In this document: one piece after another, positions 7,999 through 16,338 of the stretch
How the letters are laid out: every line of letters begins with the position of its first letter
How positions within the stretch are numbered: the first letter of the stretch is position 1
DNA from: Burkholderiaceae bacterium
GTDB taxonomy: Bacteria > Pseudomonadota > Gammaproteobacteria > Burkholderiales > Burkholderiaceae_D
DNA: 37,153 nucleotides
Assembly: GCA_019751755.1 (NCBI GenBank)
Contig: JAIENA010000208.1
Span: 1-37,153 of the forward strand
Direction: 5' to 3'
Notes under the pieces: model-generated
The model's input: only the letters and a program-made list of their open reading frames with translations
What the model was told of the DNA's origin: nothing
The model's database searches: none
Made by a program: the position numbers and the translations under genes

Positions 7999-8992
7999 CG
8001 GCGGCTATCAGGAGCAGGCGCTGGCGTTCCACTGCGATGCGGCGACCTTGCCGGCCATCCTGACGCTGCCCGTGTCGGCGGCGGGGCAAGCGCCGGCCAC
8101 GCGCGGTGTGCTGGTGATCGTTGGCGGGCCGCAATACCGGGCCGGCAGCCACCGGCAATTCACCTTGCTGGCGCGCAGCCTGGCGCAGCAAGGCATTCCC
8201 GTCCTGCGTTTCGATGCGCGCGGCATGGGCGATGGTGAAGGCGAGCCGCGTACCTTTGACGATCTGGCTGACGATGTGCGGGCGGCCACCGATTGTTTCA
8301 TGGGCGCCGTGCCGGGTTTACGTGACGTGGTGCTGTGGGGCTTGTGCGATGGTGCGGCGGCTGCGGTGTTATATGCCGGCAGTGATCAGCGTATCAGCGG
8401 CCTGGTGTTGCTCAATCCGTGGGCGCGCGATGAGGCGGGGTTGGCGAAAGCCATGCTAAAACACTATTATCTGCGCCGCCTGGCGGATCCCGCGCTGTGG
8501 CGCAAAGTGTTCAGTGGCCGTTTTGACGTGCGGGGATCCGCCGCCTCGCTGGCGCTGCACATTGGTCGAGCGTTGCGGCCAAGCGCCAAGCCGCCGTTGG
8601 CCGGGATCGAACCGGCTGGCGCCGTGTCGGCCCCGGATCCCATGTCGACCGTCGCACCGGCGGCGACACCGCCCGTATCGGCTGCCGCGAGGCCACCGGC
8701 GCCGACCGCTGCGCTGCCATCCATCCCGGCCGTTGCTGCGCCGCCACTTGGCCCGCGCTTGTATGCGGGCCTGCAGCGCTTCCAGGGCCAGGTGCTGCTG
8801 GTGATCAGTCCTGGCGACCTGACCGCCATGGAGTTCCTGGACCTGGCCGGCAGCAGCCGGGCCTGGCGCACGCTGATGCGTGCGCCGCGCATCACGCGCC
8901 GCGACGTTCCCGGCGCCGACCACACGTTTTCGAGCCGGGCCTGGCGCGACCAGGTCGCCGAATGGACTGGACAGTGGCTGCGCTCGTGGTAA
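7988..8992 (+). CDS. Alpha/beta hydrolase, exosortase-A associated hydrolase 1
   Basis: This 334-residue alpha/beta hydrolase has the conserved segments GVLVIVGGPQYRAGSHRQFT, VLRFDARGMGDGEG, and a nucleophile elbow LWGLCDGAAA, implying a Cys nucleophile. The tail DVPGADHTFSSRAWRDQV holds the likely catalytic His. The frame is open upstream from 7745, but the real start is ATG 7988, preceded by GGAG at 7978-7981 and overlapping hydrolase 2 by 11 bp. An Ala/Pro-rich insert of about 60 residues (8578-8755, around residues 197-256) interrupts the domain between the lid region and the strand LLVISPGDL. It looks like a disordered linker and is longer than I expect for the family. Confidence 0.87.
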   Translation: MFHDGGYQEQALAFHCDAATLPAILTLPVSAAGQAPATRGVLVIVGGPQYRAGSHRQFTLLARSLAQQGIPVLRFDARGMGDGEGEPRTFDDLADDVRAATDCFMGAVPGLRDVVLWGLCDGAAAAVLYAGSDQRISGLVLLNPWARDEAGLAKAMLKHYYLRRLADPALWRKVFSGRFDVRGSAASLALHIGRALRPSAKPPLAGIEPAGAVSAPDPMSTVAPAATPPVSAAARPPAPTAALPSIPAVAAPPLGPRLYAGLQRFQGQVLLVISPGDLTAMEFLDLAGSSRAWRTLMRAPRITRRDVPGADHTFSSRAWRDQVAEWTGQWLRSW

Positions 8993-9020
8993 ATTACTGC
9001 AGGAAATATTCGGAGATCAC

Positions 9021-9749
9021 ATGAAATATCTACCTGCGCTGGCGGCGATGTGCCTGCTGGCCACCGCAGCCGCTCCGGCGCTGGCTGCGCCTAAAATTTG
9101 TGGCGTGTTCGACGAGCCCGCCGCGTTATCTGATTACCGTAAAGGCCGGACGGAATTTGCTGTCAGGCTGGCGCAAGTCGAACGCTCCTCGTTTTCGCCG
9201 GACGTGGAAAGTGGCGCCATCGGCATGGCGGCCGTCAGTGGGCTGGACGCCACGCTGGCGGCGTTCCCCAACCATGTGCCGGCATTGAATGCCCTGACGC
9301 GCCTGGCGCTGAAGGAAAAGCGCGCCAAGTTGCCGGGCATGAAGTTTCCGGTGGAATGCTATTACGACCGCGCCCAGCGCTTTGCGCCCGACGATGCGGC
9401 GGTCTATGCCGCCTATGCCGCCTACCTGCTGGGCCTGGGATTGAACGACAAGGCGGTCGAAATGTACGTGCGGGCGGTGGAGCTCGACGGCAGGAATGTC
9501 GTGATCCATTACAACCTTGGCCTGGCGTATTTCAAGCTGAACAATTATGAGCTGGCCAATAAGTATGCGCAGCGCGCGTACAACGCCGGCTTCCCCCTGC
9601 CGGGCTTGCGCAGCCTGTTGCAAAACGCGGGCAAATGGCGCCACATGCCGGATGAGAAAATGCCGCCACCACCGTTGCCCGAAGGCGCCGAGCCCGAGTT
9701 GGCGCCCGCACCGGAACCGCTGCCGGCGCCCGCGCCAGTGAAGGAGTAA
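9021..9749 (+). CDS. Secreted TPR-repeat protein of unknown function
   Basis: This 242-residue protein has a clear Sec signal peptide (MKYLPALAAMCLLATAAAPALAAPK, cleavage after ALA). After a region with one Cys pair (CGVF and VECYYD), the section from about residue 110 to 190 is TPR-like: ALNALTRLALKEKRAK, AAVYAAYAAYLLGLGLNDKAVEMYVRAVELDG, VIHYNLGLAYFKLNNYELANKYAQRAY. It ends in a Pro/Ala/Glu-rich tail that may be disordered. CGGAGA at 9011-9016 supports the ATG at 9021; the longer open frame from 8880 is not needed. It follows hydrolase 1 by 28 bp and precedes a small secreted protein by 3 bp, so it is probably in the same transcript. No specific function is recognised. Confidence 0.8.
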   Translation: MKYLPALAAMCLLATAAAPALAAPKICGVFDEPAALSDYRKGRTEFAVRLAQVERSSFSPDVESGAIGMAAVSGLDATLAAFPNHVPALNALTRLALKEKRAKLPGMKFPVECYYDRAQRFAPDDAAVYAAYAAYLLGLGLNDKAVEMYVRAVELDGRNVVIHYNLGLAYFKLNNYELANKYAQRAYNAGFPLPGLRSLLQNAGKWRHMPDEKMPPPPLPEGAEPELAPAPEPLPAPAPVKE

Positions 9750-9752
9750 GCC

Positions 9753-10067
9753 ATGCATCAAAACTGGACCATTGGCGCTTTGCTGGCGCTGTTTGCCATC
9801 GGTGCGCAGGCCGCCCCCGACCGCCGCCTGGACGGCTTGAAGCAGGTCGAGCGCAGCCGTTGCCTGCTGCAGGGCAATACCGGCCCCGGCGCGCCGAAAA
9901 ACCTGAAACTGGTGCCGAAATATTGCGAGTGCGTCGCCAACAACTATTACGACGGCTTGCCCAAGGACGAAGTCGACGAGTTGCTCAACGCCGGCCAGTC
10001 GGCCGACATCGATGCGCGCAAGGACGTGCGCATGGCGCAGGCGCGCACCGCCTGCAAGGTGCAATAA
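9753..10067 (+). CDS. Small secreted protein with CxC motif, unknown function
   Basis: This 104-residue protein has a signal peptide (MHQNWTIGALLALFAIGAQAAPD). The mature part has four cysteines: SRCLLQ, then YCEC, then a C-terminal TACKVQ, suggesting disulfides or metal binding in the periplasm. It has a strong ribosome binding site, AAGGAG at 9741-9746, inside the end of the preceding gene. It lies between a TPR protein and a ferredoxin on the same strand and is probably co-transcribed. I do not recognise the family. Confidence 0.75.
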   Translation: MHQNWTIGALLALFAIGAQAAPDRRLDGLKQVERSRCLLQGNTGPGAPKNLKLVPKYCECVANNYYDGLPKDEVDELLNAGQSADIDARKDVRMAQARTACKVQ

Positions 10068-10078
10068 GGCGGACGGCG

Positions 10079-10360
10079 ATGCGGGCCACGCTGGCGTCGC
10101 AAGGCTGGAGCTTTGCCACCGATGGCGCCACCACCTTGTTGAAGGCGGCGGAGCAGGGCGGCATCCGGCTGCCCAGTTCGTGCCGCAACGGCACCTGCCG
10201 CACCTGCTTGTGCAAGCTCGACAGTGGTTCGGTGCGCTACCTGATCGAATGGCCCGGCGTCAGCCGCGAAGAAAAGCAGGAAGGCTGGATCCTGCCATGC
10301 GTGGCGGTGGCCGAAACCGACGTGGTGCTGACGGTGCCGGCCGCGCGGCCGCTGCCCTGA
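10079..10360 (+). CDS. 2Fe-2S ferredoxin-like protein
   Basis: This is a 93-residue plant-type [2Fe-2S] ferredoxin domain. The cluster ligands are Cys35, Cys40, Cys43 in SSCRNGTCRTC and Cys74 in WILPC, the usual C-x4-C-x2-C...C arrangement. It has no signal peptide and so acts in the cytoplasm as a one-electron carrier; the redox partner is not in the window. The frame is open upstream from 9860 in the shadow of the previous gene. ATG 10079, 11 bp after the previous stop with GGCGG/GGACGG before it, fits the ferredoxin start. It ends the plus-strand run and converges with the minus-strand gene at 10363, leaving only 2 bp between. Confidence 0.88.
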   Translation: MRATLASQGWSFATDGATTLLKAAEQGGIRLPSSCRNGTCRTCLCKLDSGSVRYLIEWPGVSREEKQEGWILPCVAVAETDVVLTVPAARPLP

Positions 10361-10362
10361 GG

Positions 10363-10707
10363 TCAGACTTCGCCGTCGCCGCTGCCATCAGCTTGCGGCG
10401 GCGGTTTGCCCTCGCGCAGCCTGCTCAGCAGCGCGTTCGCGCTGTCACTCATCGGCAAGCCGTGGCGGCGCAGCAGCTGGACGTGCAGCACCATGTTTTC
10501 CAGCACCAGCTTGGCCGCCACCGCCAGTAAGGTCAGGCGCCGATCTTCTTCGCTGAACGATTCCATGGCGTCGGCCATCTCGCACAGGTGGTTGGCTACC
10601 AGCTCGCGCAAGTCGTGTTCCTCGAACGGCAGATCGGCGAAATCGATCGGGTCTTCCTGTTCCACTTCCCGCATCAGGGCTTGCAGGTCTTCCGGAGTGA
10701 TTGCCAT
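10363..10707 (-). CDS. Conserved hypothetical protein, mostly helical
   Basis: This 114-residue acidic protein is rich in predicted helix: MAITPEDLQALMREVEQEDPIDFADLP and then VANHLCEMADAMESFSEEDRRLTLLAVAAKLVLENMVLHVQLLRRHG. The C-terminal 20 residues are Gly/Pro/Asp-rich. It has no signal peptide, no membrane segment and no catalytic motif that I recognise. It converges with the ferredoxin gene and lies 47 bp downstream of the dehydrogenase gene on the same strand. Confidence 0.65.
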   Translation of the reverse strand: MAITPEDLQALMREVEQEDPIDFADLPFEEHDLRELVANHLCEMADAMESFSEEDRRLTLLAVAAKLVLENMVLHVQLLRRHGLPMSDSANALLSRLREGKPPPQADGSGDGEV

Positions 10708-10754
10708 GGGTGGCTTTCAGAGTTGCCGTGATCTCATTCTAGCGCTAAGCCGGA

Positions 10755-11759
10755 TCAAACCGCATGCACATTTCCCGCAGCGTAACCGGGGTTCAGGATG
10801 TTGACGGGGGCGCCTTGCGCAAACGCCAGTACGTTCTGGAACGCCGCATTGAAATACAGTTCATAGCTGTCCCGCTCGACGTAGCCCAGGTGCGGCGTGG
10901 CCAGCACGTTGGGCACTTTCAGCAAGATCGAATCGGGCGCCAGCGGTTCTTGTTCAAACACGTCGAGCGCCGCCGCGCCCGGACGGCCGGCGCGCAGCGA
11001 CGCTTCCAGCGCGCCGGCCGCCACCAGTTCGGCGCGGCTGGTGTTGACGAACAGGGCGGTCGGTTTCATGCGCTGCAAATCGTCCGCCGTGACAATGCCG
11101 CGGGTGGCGTCCGCCAGCCGCAAATGCAGCGTCAGCACGTCGGCCTGTTCAAAGAACTGTTCGCGCGTGTCGGCCGCGCGGCAGCCGTCGGCCAGCGCCG
11201 CCGCGCGGCTGGCCGGACTGCCCCAGACCAGCACCTGCATGCCAAAGGCTTTGCCATAGCCGGCCAGCAGCTTGCCGATTTTGCCGTAACCCCAGATCGC
11301 CAGCGTACGGCCTTTCAAGACCGTGCCCACGGTGTTGTATTCCGGCAGCGACGACGCGGTTTGCCACTGGCCCGCTTTCAGCTGGATCGCATACGGCACG
11401 ATCTTGCGCTGCGCCGCCATGATCAGGGCCCACGTCAGTTCGGCCGGCGCGGTGGGCGAACCGACCCCTTCGGCAATGGCGATGCCCAGTTCGGTGGCGG
11501 CCGCCACATCGACATGCCCGCTGACCTTGCCGGTCTGCGAAATCAGTTTCAAATTGGGCAACTTGGACAGTAGCGCGCGGTTGAAGCTGGTGCGCTCGCG
11601 GATCAAGACCAGCGCCTCGAACGGCGCCAGCCGGGCGGCCAGTTGGCCGATGCCTTTGGGGGAATTGTTGAAGACTTTAACATCATGTCCGTCAAGCAAC
11701 TTCATGCAGTCCAAGCTACGCGTTGCATCTTGGTAATCGTCTAGGATGGCAATTTTCAT
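10755..11759 (-). CDS. D-2-hydroxyacid dehydrogenase family protein
   Basis: This 334-residue NAD-dependent D-isomer 2-hydroxyacid dehydrogenase has the Rossmann motif WGYGKIG (G-x-G-x-x-G) in its second half. It has the three catalytic positions of the family: Arg in VNTSRAEL, Glu in VFEQEP, His in ATPHLGY. The substrate cannot be read from sequence; glyoxylate/hydroxypyruvate or phosphoglycerate-like acids are the usual ones. The open frame extends to 11810, but MKIAILDDYQDATR at 11759 is the standard N-terminus of this family, so I use it. It is divergent from pckG across 357 bp. Confidence 0.88.
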   Translation of the reverse strand: MKIAILDDYQDATRSLDCMKLLDGHDVKVFNNSPKGIGQLAARLAPFEALVLIRERTSFNRALLSKLPNLKLISQTGKVSGHVDVAAATELGIAIAEGVGSPTAPAELTWALIMAAQRKIVPYAIQLKAGQWQTASSLPEYNTVGTVLKGRTLAIWGYGKIGKLLAGYGKAFGMQVLVWGSPASRAAALADGCRAADTREQFFEQADVLTLHLRLADATRGIVTADDLQRMKPTALFVNTSRAELVAAGALEASLRAGRPGAAALDVFEQEPLAPDSILLKVPNVLATPHLGYVERDSYELYFNAAFQNVLAFAQGAPVNILNPGYAAGNVHAV

Positions 11760-12116
11760 ACGTGTTGTCTTAGTAGAAACATCATTTCGTAGTGTAATAA
11801 CAGGATTCAAAAATCATCCAAATAGCCTACTACAAGAGTCAACCAATTCTCCTACATTTCTGTCGGAATCGCTTGCGGACGGGTGTACAATCGGCGCAGA
11901 TTTTGGGCCCAACAGCGGGTCTGCGCAATACGTTCCATCCGTCCAGATACATAATGTGGACTGGACGCCTGTGAATTTTTTCCGGGCGAACCGACAAGAC
12001 CGCCGTACCGCCGAAGCATTACCGTAATGCCTTCCTGAGCGCATAGCCACAAGCTGACGACGATCCTGCCGTGCCGGGACAAGACAAAGAATTTCTTTAT
12101 TGGCATTGGAGGTACT
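11760..12116. promoter_or_regulatory. Divergent intergenic region, dehydrogenase / pckG
   Basis: This 357-bp region is AT-richer than its surroundings and carries the promoters of both flanking genes. On the plus strand TACAAT at 11886-11891 is a candidate -10 element with no good -35. Short inverted motifs GTCCA (11941-11945) and TGGAC (11957-11961, again 11963-11967) could be part of an operator. The ribosome binding site GGAGGT (12108-12113) precedes pckG by 3 nt. No gene or stable RNA was recognised. Confidence 0.35.
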
Positions 12117-13982
12117 ATGAATCAGCCCATCATGGGTGGCGTTGCAGCCCTGAACGTCCCAGCTTACGTCAAGCATCAAGGTCTTATCAATTGGGTCGCG
12201 GAAACCGCCGCGCTGACCCGTCCGTCCCGCATCTACTGGTGCGATGGCTCGAAAGAAGAATACGACCGCCTGTGCGCGGAAATGGTTGCCGCCGGCACCA
12301 TGAAAAAACTGAACCCGGAAAAGCGTCCGAACTCCTACCTGGCGTGCTCGGACCCGACCGACGTGGCCCGCGTGGAAGACCGCACCTACATTTGCTCGCA
12401 AACCAAGGAAGCCGCCGGTCCGACCAACAACTGGATGGCCCCGGCCGAAATGCGCAGCACGCTGAACGGCCTGTTCGACGGCTGCATGGCCGGCCGTACG
12501 CTGTACGTGGTGCCGTTCTCGATGGGCCCGCTGGGCTCGCCGATCGCGCACATCGGCGTGGAACTGTCGGATTCGCCGTACGTTGCTGTCAACATGCGCA
12601 TCATGACGCGCATGGGCAAGGCCGTGTTCGACGTGCTGGGTGCCGATGGCGACTACGTGCCATGCGTGCACACCGTGGGCGCGCCGCTGGCGGCCGGCCA
12701 ACAAGACGTGGCCTGGCCATGCAACAGCACCAAGTACATCGTGCATTTCCCGGAAACCCGTGAAATCTGGTCCTACGGTTCCGGCTATGGCGGCAACGCG
12801 CTGCTGGGCAAGAAGTGCTTCGCGCTGCGCATCGCCTCCAACATGGGCTTCCAGGAAGCCCAGCAAGGCGGCAAGGGCTGGCTGGCCGAACACATGCTGA
12901 TCCTGGGCGTGGAATCGCCGGAAGGCAAAAAACACTATGTCGCGGCGGCGTTCCCGTCGGCCTGCGGCAAGACCAACTTCGCCATGCTGATTCCGCCGGC
13001 CTCGTTCGGTGGCTGGAAAGTCACCACCATTGGCGACGACATCGCGTGGATCAAGCCGGGCGCCGATGGCCGCCTGTACGCGATCAACCCGGAAGCCGGC
13101 TACTTCGGCGTGGCACCGGGCACCAACACCAAGACCAACTCGAACTGCATGGCGTGCCTGGGCGAAGACACCATCTTCACCAACGTGGCGCTGACCGATG
13201 ACGGTGACGTGTGGTGGGAAGGTTTGACCAAGGAAGCACCGGCGCACCTGATCGACTGGCAGGGTAAAGACTGGACCCCGGCGTCCGGCACCAAGGCCGC
13301 GCATCCGAACGCCCGCTTCACCGTGGCGGCAACGCAAAACCCGGTACTCGATTCGGCCTGGGATGATCCGGCCGGCGTGCCGATCTCCGCCTTCATCTTC
13401 GGCGGCCGCCGTTCCACCACCGTGCCGCTGGTCACCGAAGCGCGCAACTGGGTGGAAGGCGTCTACATGGCTGCCACCATGGGGTCGGAAACCACCGCCG
13501 CCGCCGCCGGCCAGCAGGGCGTGGTGCGCCGCGACCCGTTCGCGATGCTGCCGTTCATGGGCTACAACATGAGCGACTACTTCCAGCACTGGCTGAACCT
13601 GGGCGAGAAAATCGGCGCCGCCAATCCGGGCGCATTGCCGAAAATTTATTGCGTCAACTGGTTCCGCACCGATGCCGAAGGCAAGTTCGTCTGGCCGGGC
13701 TTTGGCGACAACATGCGCGTGCTGAAGTGGATGCTGGAGCGTATCGAAGGCAAGGCGGGCGGCGTGGAAAACGTGTTCGGCACCACCCCGGAATTCGGCG
13801 ACCTGAACTGGGATGGCCTGGACTTCACGCAAGAACAGTTCAACCAGATCACGTCGATCGACAAGGCGGCCTGGCTGGATGAATTGAAACTGCACGCCGA
13901 ACTGTTTGACAAGCTGGCCTACCACCTGCCGCAAGCGCTGGTGGACACCAAGGCGGCGATTGAACAGCGCCTGGCAAATTAA
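12117..13982 (+). CDS. pckG: Phosphoenolpyruvate carboxykinase (GTP)
   Basis: This 621-residue cytosolic enzyme converts oxaloacetate and GTP to phosphoenolpyruvate, GDP and CO2, the entry step of gluconeogenesis. Its length matches GTP-type PEPCK. Signature segments are [13 protein letters not shown] (P-loop beginning at Phe279, with the active-site Cys283 and Lys285-Thr286), PMGPLGSP-like [27 protein letters not shown] with the conserved arginines, and NWFRTD near the nucleotide pocket. It has an excellent GGAGGT ribosome binding site and is followed 20 bp later by a strong intrinsic terminator, so it is a single-gene transcription unit. Confidence 0.97.
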   Translation: MNQPIMGGVAALNVPAYVKHQGLINWVAETAALTRPSRIYWCDGSKEEYDRLCAEMVAAGTMKKLNPEKRPNSYLACSDPTDVARVEDRTYICSQTKEAAGPTNNWMAPAEMRSTLNGLFDGCMAGRTLYVVPFSMGPLGSPIAHIGVELSDSPYVAVNMRIMTRMGKAVFDVLGADGDYVPCVHTVGAPLAAGQQDVAWPCNSTKYIVHFPETREIWSYGSGYGGNALLGKKCFALRIASNMGFQEAQQGGKGWLAEHMLILGVESPEGKKHYVAAAFPSACGKTNFAMLIPPASFGGWKVTTIGDDIAWIKPGADGRLYAINPEAGYFGVAPGTNTKTNSNCMACLGEDTIFTNVALTDDGDVWWEGLTKEAPAHLIDWQGKDWTPASGTKAAHPNARFTVAATQNPVLDSAWDDPAGVPISAFIFGGRRSTTVPLVTEARNWVEGVYMAATMGSETTAAAAGQQGVVRRDPFAMLPFMGYNMSDYFQHWLNLGEKIGAANPGALPKIYCVNWFRTDAEGKFVWPGFGDNMRVLKWMLERIEGKAGGVENVFGTTPEFGDLNWDGLDFTQEQFNQITSIDKAAWLDELKLHAELFDKLAYHLPQALVDTKAAIEQRLAN

Positions 13983-14000
13983 GGTATAGCGGCATCACGA

Positions 14001-14027
14001 ATGCGCCCTGCGGGGCGCATTTTTTTT
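14001..14027 (+). terminator. Rho-independent terminator of pckG
   Basis: Perfect 8-bp stem ATGCGCCC / GGGCGCAT (14001-14008 and 14013-14020), loop TGCG, followed by a run of eight T. It lies between pckG and the convergent Mpo1-like gene. Confidence 0.92.
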
Positions 14028-14033
14028 GGGTGC

Positions 14034-14543
14034 TTAGCGTGCGCTGCGCAAGGCTCCGGCGCGCAGCACAATGTCCGCTGCCAACCCTTTATACAGGCCC
14101 AGCAGGAATAGCAGTTCCGCCACCACGAACAGCGGGCCGATGATCAGTCCGCTGAGGTCGTCGACAAAGGCCGGTTTGCGGCCTTCAAAATAATGGCCGA
14201 TGAACTGGAATAGCCAGCCCACGACAAAGCCGCCCACGCCCAGCGTCAGCCAGGTCGCGCTGTCTTGCGCGGCGCTCCATTGCCCCAGCCACAAGGCGGC
14301 GCCCATCAGCGCGCTCATGATGACGCCGAAGCCGATATCGAGCAGGAAGTAATACACCAGTGTCGCGGCGGTGACCAGCGTGGCCACGGACAGCGTGACG
14401 CCTGCCACATCGACGGCGGGCCGTGACAGCAGGATGGCCACGGCGGCCACGATCATCGGGATCCCGATGACATGGGTGGCGATGTTGCGTGTGTCGCGGT
14501 GGTAGGCGGCGTACGTTGACAATTGTTCGGTGATGGTTTTCAT
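14034..14543 (-). CDS. Mpo1-like / DUF962 membrane protein
   Basis: This 169-residue integral membrane protein is of the Mpo1 (YGL010w, DUF962) family. Yeast Mpo1 is a dioxygenase acting on 2-hydroxy fatty acids. The N-terminal block YAAYHRDTRNIATHVIGIP and the later FQFIGHYFEGRKPAF contain the conserved His residues that bind iron in that family. Four or five hydrophobic helices follow (about residues 25-40, 45-65, 70-90, 98-115, 130-155). AGGAG at 14550-14554 supports the ATG at 14543. It is divergent from the Crp/Fnr gene. The bacterial role is inferred from the family only. Confidence 0.85.
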   Translation of the reverse strand: MKTITEQLSTYAAYHRDTRNIATHVIGIPMIVAAVAILLSRPAVDVAGVTLSVATLVTAATLVYYFLLDIGFGVIMSALMGAALWLGQWSAAQDSATWLTLGVGGFVVGWLFQFIGHYFEGRKPAFVDDLSGLIIGPLFVVAELLFLLGLYKGLAADIVLRAGALRSAR

Positions 14544-14598
14544 GCGGGTCTCCTAACGATGGAAAAATCGCATCATGCGGTGGCGGGCCCGGTGGCGC

Positions 14599-14627
14599 TG
14601 TCGGATAGCCGACACAAGCTTTAAAAT
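14599..14627 (+). promoter_or_regulatory. Inverted repeat and -10 element before the Crp/Fnr gene
   Basis: TGTCGG/CCGACA (14599-14604 and 14609-14614) is a 6-bp palindrome with a 4-nt spacer. TAAAAT at 14622-14627 is a candidate -10 only 6 bp before the ATG at 14634. No Shine-Dalgarno is visible, so the transcript may be leaderless if this -10 is used. Confidence 0.35.
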
Positions 14628-14633
14628 GGCCCG

Positions 14634-15320
14634 ATGAACTTGCCGACCGACTACGCCGCCTTGCTGCGCACCGGCAACTGGTTCCAGCAACTAGCCCCCG
14701 CGTTGCAGGACCAGTTGCTGGCGCTGGCCCGCCTGCGCCGGTTGCGCGGTGGACAGCGCCTGTTTGCGCGCGGCGACGCGCCTGATGGCTTGTATGGCAT
14801 GGTGGAGGGCGCGATGCGCATCGGTGGCTGGTCGGAAAGCGGCAAGGAAGCCGTGCTGGCGCTGATCGAACCGCCGCACTGGTTCGGTGAAATTGCCTTG
14901 TTCGACGGCCAGCCTCGCACCCACGATGCGTGGGCCGAAGGCGACGTGACCTTGCTGCATGTGCCACAACAGGGATTGCTGGCCTTACTGTCGGCGCGGC
15001 CCGACTACTGGCGCGCATTGGCACTGTTGATGACGCACAAGCTGCGGCTGACGTTCACCATGATGGAGGAAACCGCGCTGTTGCCCGCTGCCGCGCGGCT
15101 GGCGCGCCGCCTGGTCAGCATGGCCGAAGGCTATGGCGACTGCAAAGACCGCAACCGCCGCCTGCTCTACGTGCCCCAGGAACAACTGGCGCTGATGCTG
15201 TCGCTGTCGCGCCAGACCGTCAATCAGATTCTCAAGCAGTTCGAAGCGCAGCACGCGATTGCCTTGGTGCGGGGCGGGATTGAAATCCTCGATATCGCCC
15301 GGCTGCGCCAGTTGGCGTAA
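14634..15320 (+). CDS. Crp/Fnr family transcriptional regulator
   Basis: This 228-residue regulator has an N-terminal cyclic-nucleotide-binding-like domain (LRGGQRLFARGDAPDGLYGMVEGAMRIGG and PPHWFGEIALFDGQPRTHDAWAEGDVTLLHV). A long dimer helix follows, then a winged helix-turn-helix near residues 170-215 (YVPQEQLALMLSLSRQTVNQILKQFEAQHAIAL). There is no Cys cluster of the Fnr type, so it is not an Fe-S oxygen sensor. The effector is unknown; the Arg and Ser that hold cAMP in Crp are not obvious. It converges with the binding-protein gene at 15325, only 4 bp away. Confidence 0.9.
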   Translation: MNLPTDYAALLRTGNWFQQLAPALQDQLLALARLRRLRGGQRLFARGDAPDGLYGMVEGAMRIGGWSESGKEAVLALIEPPHWFGEIALFDGQPRTHDAWAEGDVTLLHVPQQGLLALLSARPDYWRALALLMTHKLRLTFTMMEETALLPAAARLARRLVSMAEGYGDCKDRNRRLLYVPQEQLALMLSLSRQTVNQILKQFEAQHAIALVRGGIEILDIARLRQLA

Positions 15321-15324
15321 GGGG

Positions 15325-16209
15325 TCACGGTATGCGTTTCAAGTCGTCCAGCTGGAACCACAGTTCCTTGCGCGCCAGCGGCGTCTCCGGTGGCAGCAGG
15401 GGATTGACCAGCTCGACGACGCGCCGCTTGTCGAGCCCGGCCTGGCGCAACCGGGCGCCGAAGTGCCGGTAAAACAGCAGGTCCATCGAACCGTCGGCCA
15501 TGGCGGCTTCCAGTCCTTGCCGGATCTGCTCGGCCAGCCGGGCGTTGGCGCGATGGACAAAGAAATAATCCGCAGTCGGGTAACGCAGGACCAGGTGCGA
15601 CTCCACCGCCAATTCCGGATGACGCGCCGCTTCTGGCCAGATTTCCTGCACGGAACGGGGCAGGTAATCGATGCGGCCGGCCTTGAGCATGCCGAACAGG
15701 CTGTTGTAACTGGAGACCGGGGCCGCATCCGCGCCGTTGGCGCGCAGAATGCCGAGGTCTGGCCAGTCATGCCCTTGCGCCACCTTGTAGGGCGCCAGAT
15801 CGGCCAGCGTGCTCGCATGGCGGTAGCGCCCCTTGTCCGCTTGCCGTACCAGTAACAGCCGCCAGCCGATCAAGCCTTTGCTGATGGGGATCCGGATCGC
15901 CAGTAAGTGCTGCTCCCGTTCGATCGAGGTCATGGTCGCCACCACATGCACTTTCCCGGTGTCGTTTGCCACTTCGGTGAGGGAGCGGTTTTGCTGCATG
16001 TAATGGGGCGTCATGACGACCTGCGCGTTGCTGCCGGCCTTGATCAGTGCCAATTGCAGCAATTGGAAGGCGTAGTCGCCCCGTTCGTCGTCGAGACTCT
16101 CGGGACGGGGGAACAGCAGCACCTCGGCCAGCGCACAAGGCACCACCAGGACGGCGGCCAGCATGACAGCAAAGATGGCGGCAGCCATGCGGGCCCCGGA
16201 TTGCAACAT
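15325..16209 (-). CDS. Periplasmic substrate-binding-like protein (orphan)
   Basis: This 294-residue protein has a signal peptide (MLQSGARMAAAIFAVMLAAVLVVPCALAEV). The mature part resembles a type II periplasmic binding domain: EVLLFPRPESLDDERGDYAFQLLQLALIKAG, a central ISKGLIGWRLLLVRQ, then YNSLFGMLKAGRIDYLPRSVQEIWPEA. The frame is open to 16863, overlapping the TetR gene on the other strand. The start at MLQSGAR gives a proper signal peptide. No permease or ATPase gene is adjacent, so it may act as a sensor or sensor partner and not in transport. Ligand unknown. Confidence 0.75.
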   Translation of the reverse strand: MLQSGARMAAAIFAVMLAAVLVVPCALAEVLLFPRPESLDDERGDYAFQLLQLALIKAGSNAQVVMTPHYMQQNRSLTEVANDTGKVHVVATMTSIEREQHLLAIRIPISKGLIGWRLLLVRQADKGRYRHASTLADLAPYKVAQGHDWPDLGILRANGADAAPVSSYNSLFGMLKAGRIDYLPRSVQEIWPEAARHPELAVESHLVLRYPTADYFFVHRANARLAEQIRQGLEAAMADGSMDLLFYRHFGARLRQAGLDKRRVVELVNPLLPPETPLARKELWFQLDDLKRIP

Positions 16210-16315
16210 GCGCTGCTCCGATGAAGATGATGATTTGATAGTCGCGCAATGCCCCTGGCGCGTCAAGCCGCAACGGACGCCGTTGCATAAAGAATGGGCA
16301 GAATCCCCGTGCATG

Positions 16316-16335
16316 TTTCGCACACCTGTGCTAAA
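16316..16335 (+). promoter_or_regulatory. Probable TetR operator, copy 1 (autoregulatory)
   Basis: TTTCGCAC-ACCT-GTGCTAAA is a near-perfect palindrome (one mismatched pair) directly before the TetR gene. It matches the palindrome at 17002-17021 at 18 of 20 positions. Its position across the likely promoter suggests self-repression. Confidence 0.75.
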
Positions 16336-16338
16336 GTG

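Noticed and set aside
6784..8191. 401- and 466-codon minus-strand frames
   Set aside because: Antisense to the ACP/hydrolase operon; Arg/Pro/Ala-rich without motifs.
11814..13934. 706-codon minus-strand frame
   Set aside because: Antisense shadow of pckG.
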